A stretch of DNA of 53,786 bases from Discostella pseudostelligera. Taxonomy: Eukaryota > Bacillariophyta > Thalassiosirophyceae > Thalassiosirales > Thalassiosiraceae. Location: NCBI GenBank assembly GCA_036940085.1, contig JALLBK010000336.1, positions 1 to 53,786 on the forward strand, given 5' to 3'. Every line of letters starts with the position of its first letter. Position 1 is the first letter of the stretch. Below the pieces are notes generated by a model. The model was given only the letters and a program-made list of their open reading frames with translations, searched no databases and had not been told where the DNA came from. Both the position numbers and the translations under genes were made by a program. This document shows positions 29,359 through 39,087 of the stretch, piece after piece.

Positions 29359-32175
29359 ATGAACTTGGACGGAGGCAATGCCTTTGCCTACTCTAGTAGT
29401 ACAACGCAATCTAAAATCAATGAGAATGAAATGGCATCCCATCCAGATACAGATAGCAGGGGAAGCAGAGACGCCAAAAGCATTCCCCGACCACTGTCTC
29501 AACCGTTATCGTTGGTCCCAATCTCAACCTCGACAACGACAATGGCACCTGAAGCTCATGGACCAACTTCCGAACTAGCGCATGAGCGTCAGACACTATT
29601 GCTCATGCTTCTTGGCCAAGTCTGTTCTCTTCATGATGCCACACCTCGCACCTTTGTTGTGCACGTCGTGGCCTTGTATGAAAGGGGTATTTTAGATTCC
29701 CATTCCATTCGATTTCTTTTTGATCTTGGGTTAATACCCAAAGGGTACGGTTTGAGTCCAAGTAGTGCAAGTGACACGATCGGGGGCAACAGCGTCGCTC
29801 ATCATGAGGGGAAAAGCGATGCATTCTTTACAACTACAAGTAGCTGGTGCGAAGAAGAGGAGGATGCAACAAATGCTTGCTTGGAAGGGGATATCGATAA
29901 CCGCGAAACTGAAACAACTGAGCAGGGAGCAATAATTCCATTTTCTGAACCTATTCAGCAGCAGCCGTGGAATATAGACCTCCCAACTCCACTACCAACA
30001 ACAACAACATCTACAGACAATTCATGCACATCTCAATATGAACAATCTCGTCATAGAATATTGCACACAACGAAAACAATGTCACACCGACAAAAGGAAG
30101 CATTGGCTATTCGACAGCATTTAGAGCTCCATGAACCGATACTAGACACAACATCATTTGCAAATTGCAGCAGTTCGTTCGGTACTTCTATAGGAAGTGC
30201 AGAAAGTGCTACACCGTCGTCTCCATCAGCCACCACCTTTAGCAATGGATGGAAAAGCCGATCCAACTCCTCAACTACTCCAAATACCATACCAAACATT
30301 CACATCTCGAGTCAACAACTCACGACGCATAATATGCCACAACAGACATCATTATCTTGGGCAGTAGAACACCATCCCCTCTCCCTCTCTCGATATCAAC
30401 GTGAATTTCATCAATTATCACTATTAGCTACTGGTTCCTTCGGAGCTGTATACAGCACAATCCACAAGCTCGAACAGCGACCATACGCCGTCAAATGTGT
30501 AACCTTCTCGACCATGGGATACTATGCCGATACTCTCTCACTGGTTATGCGAGAGGTGCGATGTTTAGCCCAACTAAATCATCCCAATTGCGTTAGATAT
30601 TATACATCGTGGTTAGAACCGAGTTGGATGACGGGAGAACAGAAAGAACCCTTTGAGAATGATGACGAACTGGACGTGGTTGGGGAATATATGGTCAATA
30701 ATGCCAAAAACAACAACGGAGGAGGAGGACCAAAGCTATTGGAGGAAATTGAACGAGTCATTGAAGGACTGCACAACACAGAATTGAATACCTCGGTAGA
30801 AAAATTTGATTCCATTTTGTTTAGCGACATGGATGATGGGTTTCATTGGACGACGTCCTCTTCCCCTGAACGAAGTCCTGCTGTGGCAGTTGAAGACAGT
30901 GCCAAACGTCCAAATTATTATGAGACAAACAATCGTCCCTCGATATACTCTCGTAGTGACAGTAGCGATGGAAATGACAGCGACGTGAGCGAATGGACTC
31001 AGGATATCGATCGTAGTAGTGGGAGCACCACCTGTGATGATCGTAGCAGTTTTCACAACTCTCAAGCAAAGTTCTCCTATACTCGAAGCGATTCTGTAGA
31101 GTTAGTGCGAGCAGAGGAGAGCAATCATCGACGCCATCGTTACAAGAAATCAACTTCATCTTCGTCAACAACTTACAAATATCAAATCTCGCTATATATT
31201 CAAATGCAACTTTGCAAACCAGCTACCTTGGCCGATTGGATACACCATCGCAATAATCGCAACAACTGCATTGACTTTGATGCGAAATCTGCTTTTTCGA
31301 TTTGTGGTCAGATTGTAAATGGATTATCTCATGTGCAGTGAGTGTCTTTCTTTATTTATTGCCGTTTTTTCCTTGCAGACCGCCTAACCTGTAATCATAA
31401 CTATGATTGGTAGTGCGAAGGGCATTATTCACCGAGATCTGAAGCCAGCAGTAAGTCTCTTCTTGTATTCATGTCTCCGGCAAGAAACGATACTGATAAT
31501 AAATCTTCTCATTGCCCTTGTCAACATTACCCGCAACAGAACATATTTGCCGGAGATGACGGAATGTTCATGATCGGAGACTTTGGGCTATCAAAAATGA
31601 TGAAAGATGCGAATCATCATGCAGTAGACATAGATTTACCAACCAATGCGATGATTCTGCCTGTAGGAGATATCGGTGACATCCATCACACCGCGGGTGT
31701 GGGGACAGCTAGTTATGCATCGCCAGAACAAATTGAATCGAAATCGTACGGAACCGCCGCTGATGTCTTCAGCCTCGGTCTCATCATCCTTGAACTATTT
31801 AGCAACTTCACCTCGGAGCATGAACGAGCAAAGGCATTCCTTGCTTGTCGTCGTGATGGTGAGCTTGATTCGGGGCTCAAACATTACTTCCCTGAATTAG
31901 CAACGTTGATATTGGCATGCACAAATAAAGACTGTGGTCGTAGACCAACGGCGAGAGATATTCAAGCGGAATTCCAAGAGCGAAGCGGGGATGAGATGTA
32001 TCGGGCTGAAGTAAGAACGCTGAAATTGGAGATTGCAAAGAAGGATAAACTTATTCAAAGTCAAGTCGAGCAAATGAGAGCAAAGGACAAGCAAATTGAG
32101 AATCTACAGAATCGATTGGCGAGTTTGGAATTTGGTATGGATGCTACCGCTGTCCAAGATGCTGCCAGGAAATAG
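29359..32175 (+). CDS. eIF2alpha kinase, HRI/PERK type, 883 aa
   Basis: Exons 29359-31337, 31414-31450 and 31540-32175 (GT-AG) give 883 residues. The tiny 37-nt middle exon carries the HRDLKPA catalytic loop. N-terminal helices near residues 75-125 (LLMLLGQVCSLHD...FVVHVVALYERGIL) resemble the N-terminal domain of HRI. The kinase domain starts near residue 350 with ATGSFGAVY and YAVKCV, has a Ser/Asp-rich insert of about 180 residues between the lobes, then YIQMQLCKPATLADWI, which is diagnostic for the PEK family, GDFGLSK, TASYASPEQ and a C-terminal coiled coil. Such kinases phosphorylate eIF2alpha under stress and lower translation. No membrane segment is visible, so HRI or GCN2-like rather than PERK. 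Confidence 0.9.
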
Positions 32176-32360
32176 GATATCTACTAGTGAGAGAATAATG
32201 ACGAGTTGTTTTTCGGACACACCATATTCCAATGTAATTATGTTTCTATCAGTCACCCACTTTATGCCAGCCCCAATTCAACTGGCAAATCAAAGTCCTG
32301 CACACTTCAATGAATTCCCACTTTCCCTAATTCCTCTCGCTCTCAAATACGTAATCATAA

Positions 32361-33486
32361 TTAAATCATGAGCTCTGGGTTGTCCTCGCCTTCCTTATAG
32401 GTCTGAATATACGACACCAACGTTCCCAACGACGCCTGGACAATCGCAAACCGAAACCATTCCGCACTCCGACTAGCCGCCATGGCAGGAATCTTCGAAA
32501 CCACCGTCTCTGCTACACTTCGTGCCATAACCCAAGCAAATACGGCAATCATCATAGCCTGCAACTGATGTTTCTTATTTCGTTTGCCACGGTAGGGATT
32601 GAACCCATCGGCATTCTCTCCCATACCGGGCATACCGCGGTAGCCCATCATGCCTCCGGCGGGTAGCCAATTGACACGTGCAAATCCTTCCGTCAATGTT
32701 GGGACAATAAGACAAACGAGGGTGGATGCACCCCAGATGATAAGTTGACGTTTGCGCCAGGCCTCATCGGGCGGTACGACGATGGATTGGAAGTATTCAA
32801 CGAGGCCGGAGACTACGGGGATGCGCAGCTTTTCCTTTGGTTTGATAATGTCGTCGATATTGTCAGTGGTCATGGCAACTCTGTATATTACGCACAAGTT
32901 GAAAAATAGGGAACATCGAATCGATCACGATGGACAAAATCAAATGCATGAGACTCAAGACATAAATGAACGAGAGAACAAAAAGAGATGGAATTCAGAT
33001 GCAATTTACTCACAGTCCCTCCGTCCCCTCTTCCTCCAATTTCGTCACCCGTGCCGCATCCTCCTGTTCTTGCCTCACGCCCGAAATTCGTTCATTCAAT
33101 CGAATTTGGTAAATTTTATCTCGTGCAATCTCAATCTTAATACGCTTCTTAATCCCCTCATTCTTTGGTAAACCCTCGGTCAATGAAATGAGAAATTTTG
33201 TCTTGGCCTCCACATCTTCGTAGGTGGCATCTTCTGGCAGACCAAGTTCACGAAATAAGGCGGCATTATCAAGAGTGAGACGACGTTGCTTCCGCTTCTC
33301 TTCGCGTTCCGTCACCCATGGAAGATTTTGGTATGGATTGGGAAGTTTGGATGGGACGGCGGAGATGGCCGAGTTGAGGGCGAGGGAACGCGTTGCTTTA
33401 GGTTGATGATGTGAAAGATGGGATGGCGCGAAGGCGTAGCATGATGTGGCCGCCAGAGCCGCCGTGGAGAGCAGGACGATCTTCAT
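32361..33486 (-). CDS. CPP1-like plastid J-like membrane protein (DUF3353), 330 aa
   Basis: Exons 33486-33014 and 32880-32361 (GT-AG) give 330 residues. The presequence MKIVLLSTAALAATSCYAFAPS has the diatom plastid AFAP-type site after the hydrophobic core. Residues about 70-140 (LGLPEDATYEDVEAKTKFLI...IARDKIYQIRLNERI) form the J-like domain of the CPP1/DUF3353 family. Three hydrophobic segments follow in exon 2 (LIIWGASTLVCLIV, AMMIAVFAWVMA, FAIVQASLGTLVSYI). In plants CPP1 is a chaperone-like protein that stabilises protochlorophyllide oxidoreductase and aids chloroplast biogenesis. First of five consecutive plastid-type genes. Confidence 0.82.
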
Positions 33487-33705
33487 CTTATTAGTAGAAA
33501 TTAGTAGATGGAATGGTGGTGGTAGTAGTAGGCATCGACTTCGCCATCGTCTCTTCAATGAAGAATGAAGTCAAGTGCACCAACAAGAAGTGCGTGGTGT
33601 GATTTTTGTGGCCATCGATGCCGATGCCCATTCCGCGTGGCGGTCCTCCATTCCAGGTGTAACGTCTTGGCGAACATTCGGCGAAGACTTTATTTTAGCG
33701 AAAAT

Positions 33706-33739
33706 GACGGGAAGATAATTTGGCGAAAATGGCGGGAAG
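33706..33739. promoter_or_regulatory. GACGGGAAG and GGCGGGAAG elements between divergent plastid genes
   Basis: GACGGGAAG at 33706-33714 and GGCGGGAAG at 33731-33739, with related GGCGAAAA between and upstream. Located between the CPP1-like start (33486) and the SRPBCC start (33844). Confidence 0.5.
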
Positions 33740-33843
33740 TGCTTGCCGCCATCTCCGCCAGCCGCAACCGCCAATCCTTCCATACACCATTACCAATATC
33801 TAGAGAGCCAAGCACTCATACAAACTCATCTCTATTCATTGCG

Positions 33844-34884
33844 ATGCAAAACTTATTATTGCCACTCATCCTCTTCTCTATCCACACCTCGTCCGCGGTA
33901 TTATTCGCATTTCAGTCAGACTCATCGACGCCCTTCGTCGCCAGGGCATCGACGGAATCGGCATCGCGTCGACAACGATGGCGGGGAATGGGCCCGAAAC
34001 CGAGTGAGACTAGAAAATCAATAATGTTGCCGCTGGAATTACATCTTCCCAGACAGGATTTGGATGGAATAATCGATATTCCGATTAATTTTGAGGATAC
34101 TGAAGAATATTATGATGTCGAGGATGGGGATGCGGGTGTCATGATGGACGACGAAGTTGTGGTTGTTGGCTCAACCACTTCCAAAAAGAATTTGATCGAG
34201 TGTTCGGCTAGTATTCTATTGCCATTTTCGGAAGATGTTGCATTTGATGCATTTTCTGATCTGACACGACAACCGTGAGTGTGCTGTACCGATGTAGATA
34301 GACATTCAATGGAAATGTCAAATGTGAACTGACCGTTCATTTCGCTTTGGATAAAGGTCTTGGTGCAAATATCTTCATTCTGTAGATTATATTGGGTTTG
34401 TTGACGGAGAAGATAAAAACGATGGCAATCTACCACTGCGCCAGAGTAGATGGACAATAGGTGTGAAAGGTTTACGATTCAGGTGAGTGTGAGGGAGGAG
34501 GATGACTGTGTTGGTACATGAAAAGTCACACTGATTTTGCTTCGTTCATTCCACAGCTGGACAGCGAGTGATAAGCGCATAGTCCGACCAAATCATATTG
34601 AATGGGAGAGCACATCCGGATTAAAGAATATGGGCAGCGTTACATTTCGTTCATCGACATCTTCGACCGAAATCATCACAACAAAAATGACAATCTGCTT
34701 TACATTTGTGGCTCCACGAGTTGTATCGAGTTTGTTTCGACGATCGGGTAAATTACGGGAATACACAGAAGAGGTACTACTGGGAAATATGCTCTCGGAT
34801 TTTAGAGATTGTTTGTCGAAGGACCTGGAAGAGAGGAATTCGATTCCTTCTCTGCGACGATCACATAATCAAAACCCAACGTAA
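33844..34884 (+). CDS. SRPBCC (cyclase/START-like) lipid-binding-fold protein, plastid-type
   Basis: Exons 33844-34274, 34357-34482 and 34557-34884 (GT-AG) give 294 residues. MQNLLLPLILFSIHTSSAVLFAF is a signal-like presequence. After an acidic region the SRPBCC fold begins: SASILLPFSEDVAFDAFSDL, then PSWCKYLHSVDYI, RWTIGVKGLRFSW, IEWESTSG and TKMTICFTFVAP, with a long C-terminal helix ending in LGNMLSDFRDCLSKDLEER. This order matches the polyketide cyclase/dehydrase group, which binds hydrophobic ligands; the ligand is unknown. The last 83 nt of coding sequence overlap the last 83 nt of the methyltransferase gene on the opposite strand. Confidence 0.78.
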
Positions 34885-35980
34885 TTCTGCCATCCGCCTG
34901 CCGTTTGGTCACTTCCAAGCTCTCCCTTTCGAGATCATCCAATACCTTTCCCATTTCAGTTGCCATGGACGGGCTAGGAAACAACTTTAACTTACTCCGT
35001 CCGACATTGATTTGCCGTACCATCGTCTCATGCGTATACCGGATAGGATATGTCCTTGACTCTACTACCCTCATTCCCGCTCGTGATACATGCCTCTCAA
35101 TCCAATCTAACGGATATTCCCGATAACATCTATGATTCGCCAAGAGGATGCAAGCATCACGTACCTTGGTTATTTTGCAAAAGATATTAGCATCGCCGGG
35201 TGCACGATCTGGAATAGGTTGAAGGCCAATTATATACATCCGTCCACCGGGAGCCAAATGATGAACAAGGCGGTGGAATATTTGATCTTGAAAGTAGGGA
35301 GAGAATCCATCAATCGCCCCCACAAGATAGTCGGCTAGTATGGTATCAAAAGTCTGTCCCTCCAGCAGTGCAGGTTTGTTATTGCCATTTAGCGTGTCTT
35401 TGAATGTGAACTCGACATCTCCATTATTGTTCACCGTCACACCTTCATTCCAGTTGCCAATAATAATGTTACTATTGTCGATGCCCAATTCTTTCGCCTC
35501 TTGAGATACACGAAGCCGCATTGTTTCATCGGCAGTAATGGCCGTGAATGATTTCAATGATACAAGCGGGGCCGATGATGTCGACGATGCACCCCCGATA
35601 GCTGCATTTTTTGCCAAGAGACGCTCTCTGTGTATGATGGACGCTATCCAACGCAACGAGTGCGATCCTGTGCCTGCATCGAGAAAGTCACCAAAGCAGG
35701 CATTCGGAGAGGAATGCACTTGACACTCTTCGATGTAGCCAAAGAGTGCATCTCCTTTGCGGTGGGCGAATTTCTCGATTTTGGAGAGATCGAGATCGGC
35801 GAGCTTGAGTGCCGCGGCCGTCGTCACATCCTCCTCGTTGGGTGTTGCCGACTCGAATGATCCCATTACTGACTTCGCTGCCAATGCAAGTGACTTGTGG
35901 TGCGCTGATAGAAATGATGAGGGCTTTGTCGGTAGCGCAAACGCGATGCTACTGGAGATGAGGGTGGTGGGGTGTTTCAT
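34802..35980 (-). CDS. Plastid-type class I SAM methyltransferase, 392 aa
   Basis: Single frame; start 35980 is preferred over 36070 because it gives MKHPTTLISSSIAFALPTKP, a signal with an A-F-A cleavage site. Motif I is FGDFLDAGTGSHSLRW (about 97-112); the acidic motif and post-motifs are TFDTILADYLVGAIDGF and HLAPGGRMYIIGLQPIP. A second half includes YPLDWIERHVSRAGMRV and VRQINVGRSKLKLF. The fold is a Rossmann SAM methyltransferase; no subfamily or substrate recognised. Overlaps the SRPBCC gene tail-to-tail by 83 bp of coding sequence. Confidence 0.75.
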   Translation of the reverse strand: MKHPTTLISSSIAFALPTKPSSFLSAHHKSLALAAKSVMGSFESATPNEEDVTTAAALKLADLDLSKIEKFAHRKGDALFGYIEECQVHSSPNACFGDFLDAGTGSHSLRWIASIIHRERLLAKNAAIGGASSTSSAPLVSLKSFTAITADETMRLRVSQEAKELGIDNSNIIIGNWNEGVTVNNNGDVEFTFKDTLNGNNKPALLEGQTFDTILADYLVGAIDGFSPYFQDQIFHRLVHHLAPGGRMYIIGLQPIPDRAPGDANIFCKITKVRDACILLANHRCYREYPLDWIERHVSRAGMRVVESRTYPIRYTHETMVRQINVGRSKLKLFPSPSMATEMGKVLDDLERESLEVTKRQADGRITLGFDYVIVAEKESNSSLPGPSTNNL

Positions 35981-36041
35981 GGTTGAATGGCCGATGGCCG
36001 ATGGCCGATCATTTCTTCGTGAATTGTGTGTGTCTGTGTGG

Positions 36042-36068
36042 CTTCCCGCCATTTTTCTGCTTCCCGCC
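36042..36068. promoter_or_regulatory. Paired CTTCCCGCC elements
   Basis: CTTCCCGCC at 36042-36050 and 36060-36068, 18 bp apart start to start (reverse complement of GGCGGGAAG). They lie in the divergent promoter between the methyltransferase (start 35980) and the ABA4-like gene. Confidence 0.5.
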
Positions 36069-36261
36069 ATTCATTCCCTATTATCGGCCAGACGACGTAC
36101 ACGGTACCGGTACGCTCACGTAGATAGAATTAGCACCCCGCGTACCTCTACCCGCCACCTTCCAACGCCGGCCAACGCCAACGCAACCGCCAACATCATC
36201 ATCGACAATCAAATCACAAATCACCGTCAACCATCGCTACACCATAACTTCCATAGGCGGT

Positions 36262-37131
36262 TTGATTAAAGAGACTCTATGCATCATAGATGATATATGG
36301 AGACGTTGCAGCATGTCTTCTTACACACCCGGACGCATCGCTAGAATGAAGTGGCGGTGGCGGCTTTTGGCTGTTGCACTCAAATCATTGATGTACCATG
36401 CCGATCCTACGTCGGCATTTTTTCTATCATTGTCATCTCCAACCATCAACACATTGTCAAGATCAGTTATCATGGCCCCTCGTGTTGGGTCAGGACATTA
36501 TTCACCAACACCAACATCACGTCGATGCCCAGGCGACAATACAGCAATTGCAATGACGGTTCAACCCTGGATGGACTGCACTCTGATCAACTCGGCCTTG
36601 TCATCATCAACCATCAACATTGCATCCTCTGCCGTCGTCAATGCAGACAATATAAAGGTGGCATTCAACATTGCGACATTCTTTCCACAATTACCATGGT
36701 TATTCCTGATCCTGCTGCCAAATACAGACATTACAAAGAAGCTCATGGGGGGATACGAGATCATTACCATTTGTTCCCTCGTACATTTCTTCATTGTGGT
36801 AGCATCCATATCTCAGCCAGAGGGTACAGCTCCCATATCCGAGTTTGCCAATGTATTCGATCCAAGTGGGGATCCTCAGTCGGCCATGGTAGGAATGATG
36901 CAGTATACCAACTTTGTGTCCGAAGAATGGTCACACGTATTGACTTGGGATTTCTTTGTGGGACGTTGGATATGGCTTGATGGATTGCGTCGTGGAATTT
37001 TCACAGCACATTCGGTATTGCTTTGTAATTTAATTGGTCCACCGGGCCTATTGCTGCATTGGTTGACATGTATATTGATCGGGAAGGGATTGCCGGGAAA
37101 TGAAACAATTACGATGGATGAGGAGACATGA
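36262..37131 (+). CDS. ABA4-like (DUF4281) plastid membrane protein
   Basis: Single frame; ATGs at 36262, 36313 and 36346 are all possible. The 36346 start gives MKWRWRLLAVALKSLMYHAD then PTSAFFLS, a diatom plastid-type cleavage site, so the mature start is probably there. The C-terminal half has three to four membrane segments (IATFFPQLPWLFLILLP, IITICSLVHFFIVVA, LLCNLIGPPGLLLHW) and the family signature EEWSHVLTWDFFVGRWIWLD. In plants ABA4 is required for neoxanthin formation; diatoms have related xanthophyll chemistry, so a carotenoid role is plausible but inferred. Divergent from the methyltransferase, convergent with the FCP gene. Confidence 0.8.
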   Translation: MIKETLCIIDDIWRRCSMSSYTPGRIARMKWRWRLLAVALKSLMYHADPTSAFFLSLSSPTINTLSRSVIMAPRVGSGHYSPTPTSRRCPGDNTAIAMTVQPWMDCTLINSALSSSTINIASSAVVNADNIKVAFNIATFFPQLPWLFLILLPNTDITKKLMGGYEIITICSLVHFFIVVASISQPEGTAPISEFANVFDPSGDPQSAMVGMMQYTNFVSEEWSHVLTWDFFVGRWIWLDGLRRGIFTAHSVLLCNLIGPPGLLLHWLTCILIGKGLPGNETITMDEET

Positions 37132-37324
37132 TTTTGTATGAGCGAATTGTTCATCATAAGGGTTGACGACCAATAATTTACAGATAGACTAAACAAGACG
37201 GAACAATTCGAAGAAATCAACCATTTCTCCTATTAACAATAATTTAATGTCTCGTCAAGACGTGGTGCTCTCTAGAGTGAGAGAGAGCTGGAGTGAGTTC
37301 ATTGAAAAGAACAATCATTGATGT

Positions 37325-37348
37325 CGACCTCCGAACCAACGGAGGTCG
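37325..37348. other. Perfect 9-bp stem hairpin in a convergent 3' region
   Basis: CGACCTCCG (37325-37333), loop AACCAA, CGGAGGTCG (37340-37348). It lies between the ABA4-like stop (37131) and the FCP stop (37452), so could be transcribed in either 3' UTR. No T-run follows and eukaryotic termination does not need one; role unknown. Confidence 0.6.
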
Positions 37349-37451
37349 AAAGTATGTGAAGCCACTGAATGAACTTTCGGGTCATCCGACTGACTGGAAT
37401 CCCGATAGATCCAATGCAGTTCAATAGTTTTGCAGTGTGTGAAGAACCTCT

Positions 37452-38355
37452 TTATCCAAAAGGCGCCATGGTCTCACCATCATAATGGGCGACAAGTCCC
37501 TTAAGCAAAGGCACCGACCCTTCCACTCGTTGTTCCGAAATGAATCCAAGAATACCAATCATAGCCAAACGGCCATTGTTCAACTCCTTAATAAGACCAT
37601 TTGCCTTCGCCTCCTCCGATCTGTTTTTGGAGAAGCCAAATGGATCGTACAAGTTGAATGGCATGGGGTGGGGGATCATACCAAATTCACTGAATTTGGG
37701 GTATGCTCCTGGCACACCGCCACGCATGTAGTGAGTACCCGCGGCTTCGGAGTACCATTCGAGGAATCCAATAAAAAGGATGATTTGCCACTTGGCAGCG
37801 GGGGAGAGTGCATCCCATTGTTCTGGTGGAGAGCCCGCCGCGGAGGGGAAAGGCGTACCATCGAAGGCGATTGGCCAGGGGAAGTGAATGCCGTTGGATT
37901 GGACAATGTATCCCACGAAGGCGGCCATGGCCACGCGTCCGTGCTTGATTTCGGATTGACGCAAGAAGGCAATGGTGGCGTCGTTGGTGTTGCCCCAGAT
38001 GGTGGTGCTGGAGAGCTCCAATGGGTCGTAGAACTAGATAACATAATATGAACACACGAAATAGCATAGCAAAGGCAGAGCAAAGTACAATATGAGAACA
38101 CGCGGGAAATAGAAACGATCATTCTTCATGAGATTGTCCAGCTAACAGCAAATGATGGATAGTGCAGATGCAGACTGCAGATACTTGACATTTGGCATCT
38201 CTACCTCTACTCACCTTCAACACGGGGTTAGACTTCTCAGCGATGGACTTGAGATCATCAATGCCAGCATTGACAGCGACCGAGGTGCGTGCCGATGGCG
38301 CTGGGGCGAATGCCGCGGCCGATCCAATCAAGACGGAGAGGAGAGAGAGCTTCAT
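37452..38355 (-). CDS. Fucoxanthin-chlorophyll a/c binding protein (LHC family), 240 aa
   Basis: Exons 38355-38215 and 38033-37452 (GT-AG, phase 0) give 240 residues. MKLSLLSVLIGSAAAFAPAPSA is a textbook diatom plastid presequence. The three LHC helices are visible: helix 1 with the chlorophyll-binding EIKHGRVAM, helix 2 (WQIILFIGFLEWYSE) and helix 3 with ELNNGRLAMIGILGFISEQ. Spacer segments IHFPWPIAF and FDPFGFSKNRSEE follow FCP patterns. The protein binds chlorophyll a/c and fucoxanthin in thylakoid antennae. The exact Lhc subgroup was not assigned. Confidence 0.95.
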
Positions 38356-38477
38356 GGTCGATATCAATAAAGAAGTTATTGGGTTATGATATTGGTATTG
38401 GGCGACGGCTTCGTCCATCGGCGGCTTGTGTTGTCGACGTCTTTTCCCGCAAGTTGAACATGAAATCTTTAAGATTT

Positions 38478-38570
38478 GGCGGGAACCTTGTCACAACAAG
38501 AAGAAGTTTTTGGCGGGAAGACGCGGCGCTTGCCCAGCAAAAAAAATCGAACGAAAGATTTGGCGGGAAG
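38478..38570. promoter_or_regulatory. Three TTTGGCGGGAA elements upstream of the FCP gene
   Basis: GGCGGGAA at 38478-38485, GGCGGGAAG at 38512-38520 and 38562-38570, each preceded by T-rich TTTG or TTTTTG. They are spaced 34 and 50 bp apart and lie 123-215 bp upstream of the FCP start at 38355. This is the densest cluster of the element in the window. Confidence 0.55.
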
Positions 38571-39087
38571 GCTCCTCGCGCCAAAAATAATGTCGCCGTC
38601 TTTCGACGACGACCACCACCACCATGACAGTAGCTATCGTTTCACTCCTTCATTCACTGGAGACAACCGAGGTTGAACAGATCGAGCTTAACCTCAAAAA
38701 ATGTTACTCCTATCTAATAATATTACTCAGGAGGGTGGAAACTTAACTGCTGTGCCGCCTTCTTGTTCTTGTGGCTTCTGGAAACTAGTAGTACTCATAA
38801 TTTTGGAGTACTAGGAGTAATAGTAGGTAGTAGTACCTCATGCAGTACTGCATCGTTAATTTTGGTGACTTAATAGTACCTATTGATGTGGTGTGTTCTA
38901 CTACTACTAGGTAGTGCTGTTCCTAGTGAACAATTCTTGACAACACAACAACACAGCCATCCATGGACGAGAATCTGTACAAACTGGCGAGGAGCAGCAA
39001 GAAGAAGAAGGACACCACGGTCTCTGACATTGTCTCAAATATGAAAAGGGCCCGCTAGCTGTTTTGTTTTTGACGTTTTTGGTGTAG
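38571..39087. other. Intergenic, TAGTAGTAC-rich
   Basis: Contains irregular AGTAGTAC/GTACTAC runs (about 38780-38920) and no supported gene. A minus-strand frame crossing 38907-39641 is only another frame of the KPTT repeat region of the next gene. Confidence 0.5.
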
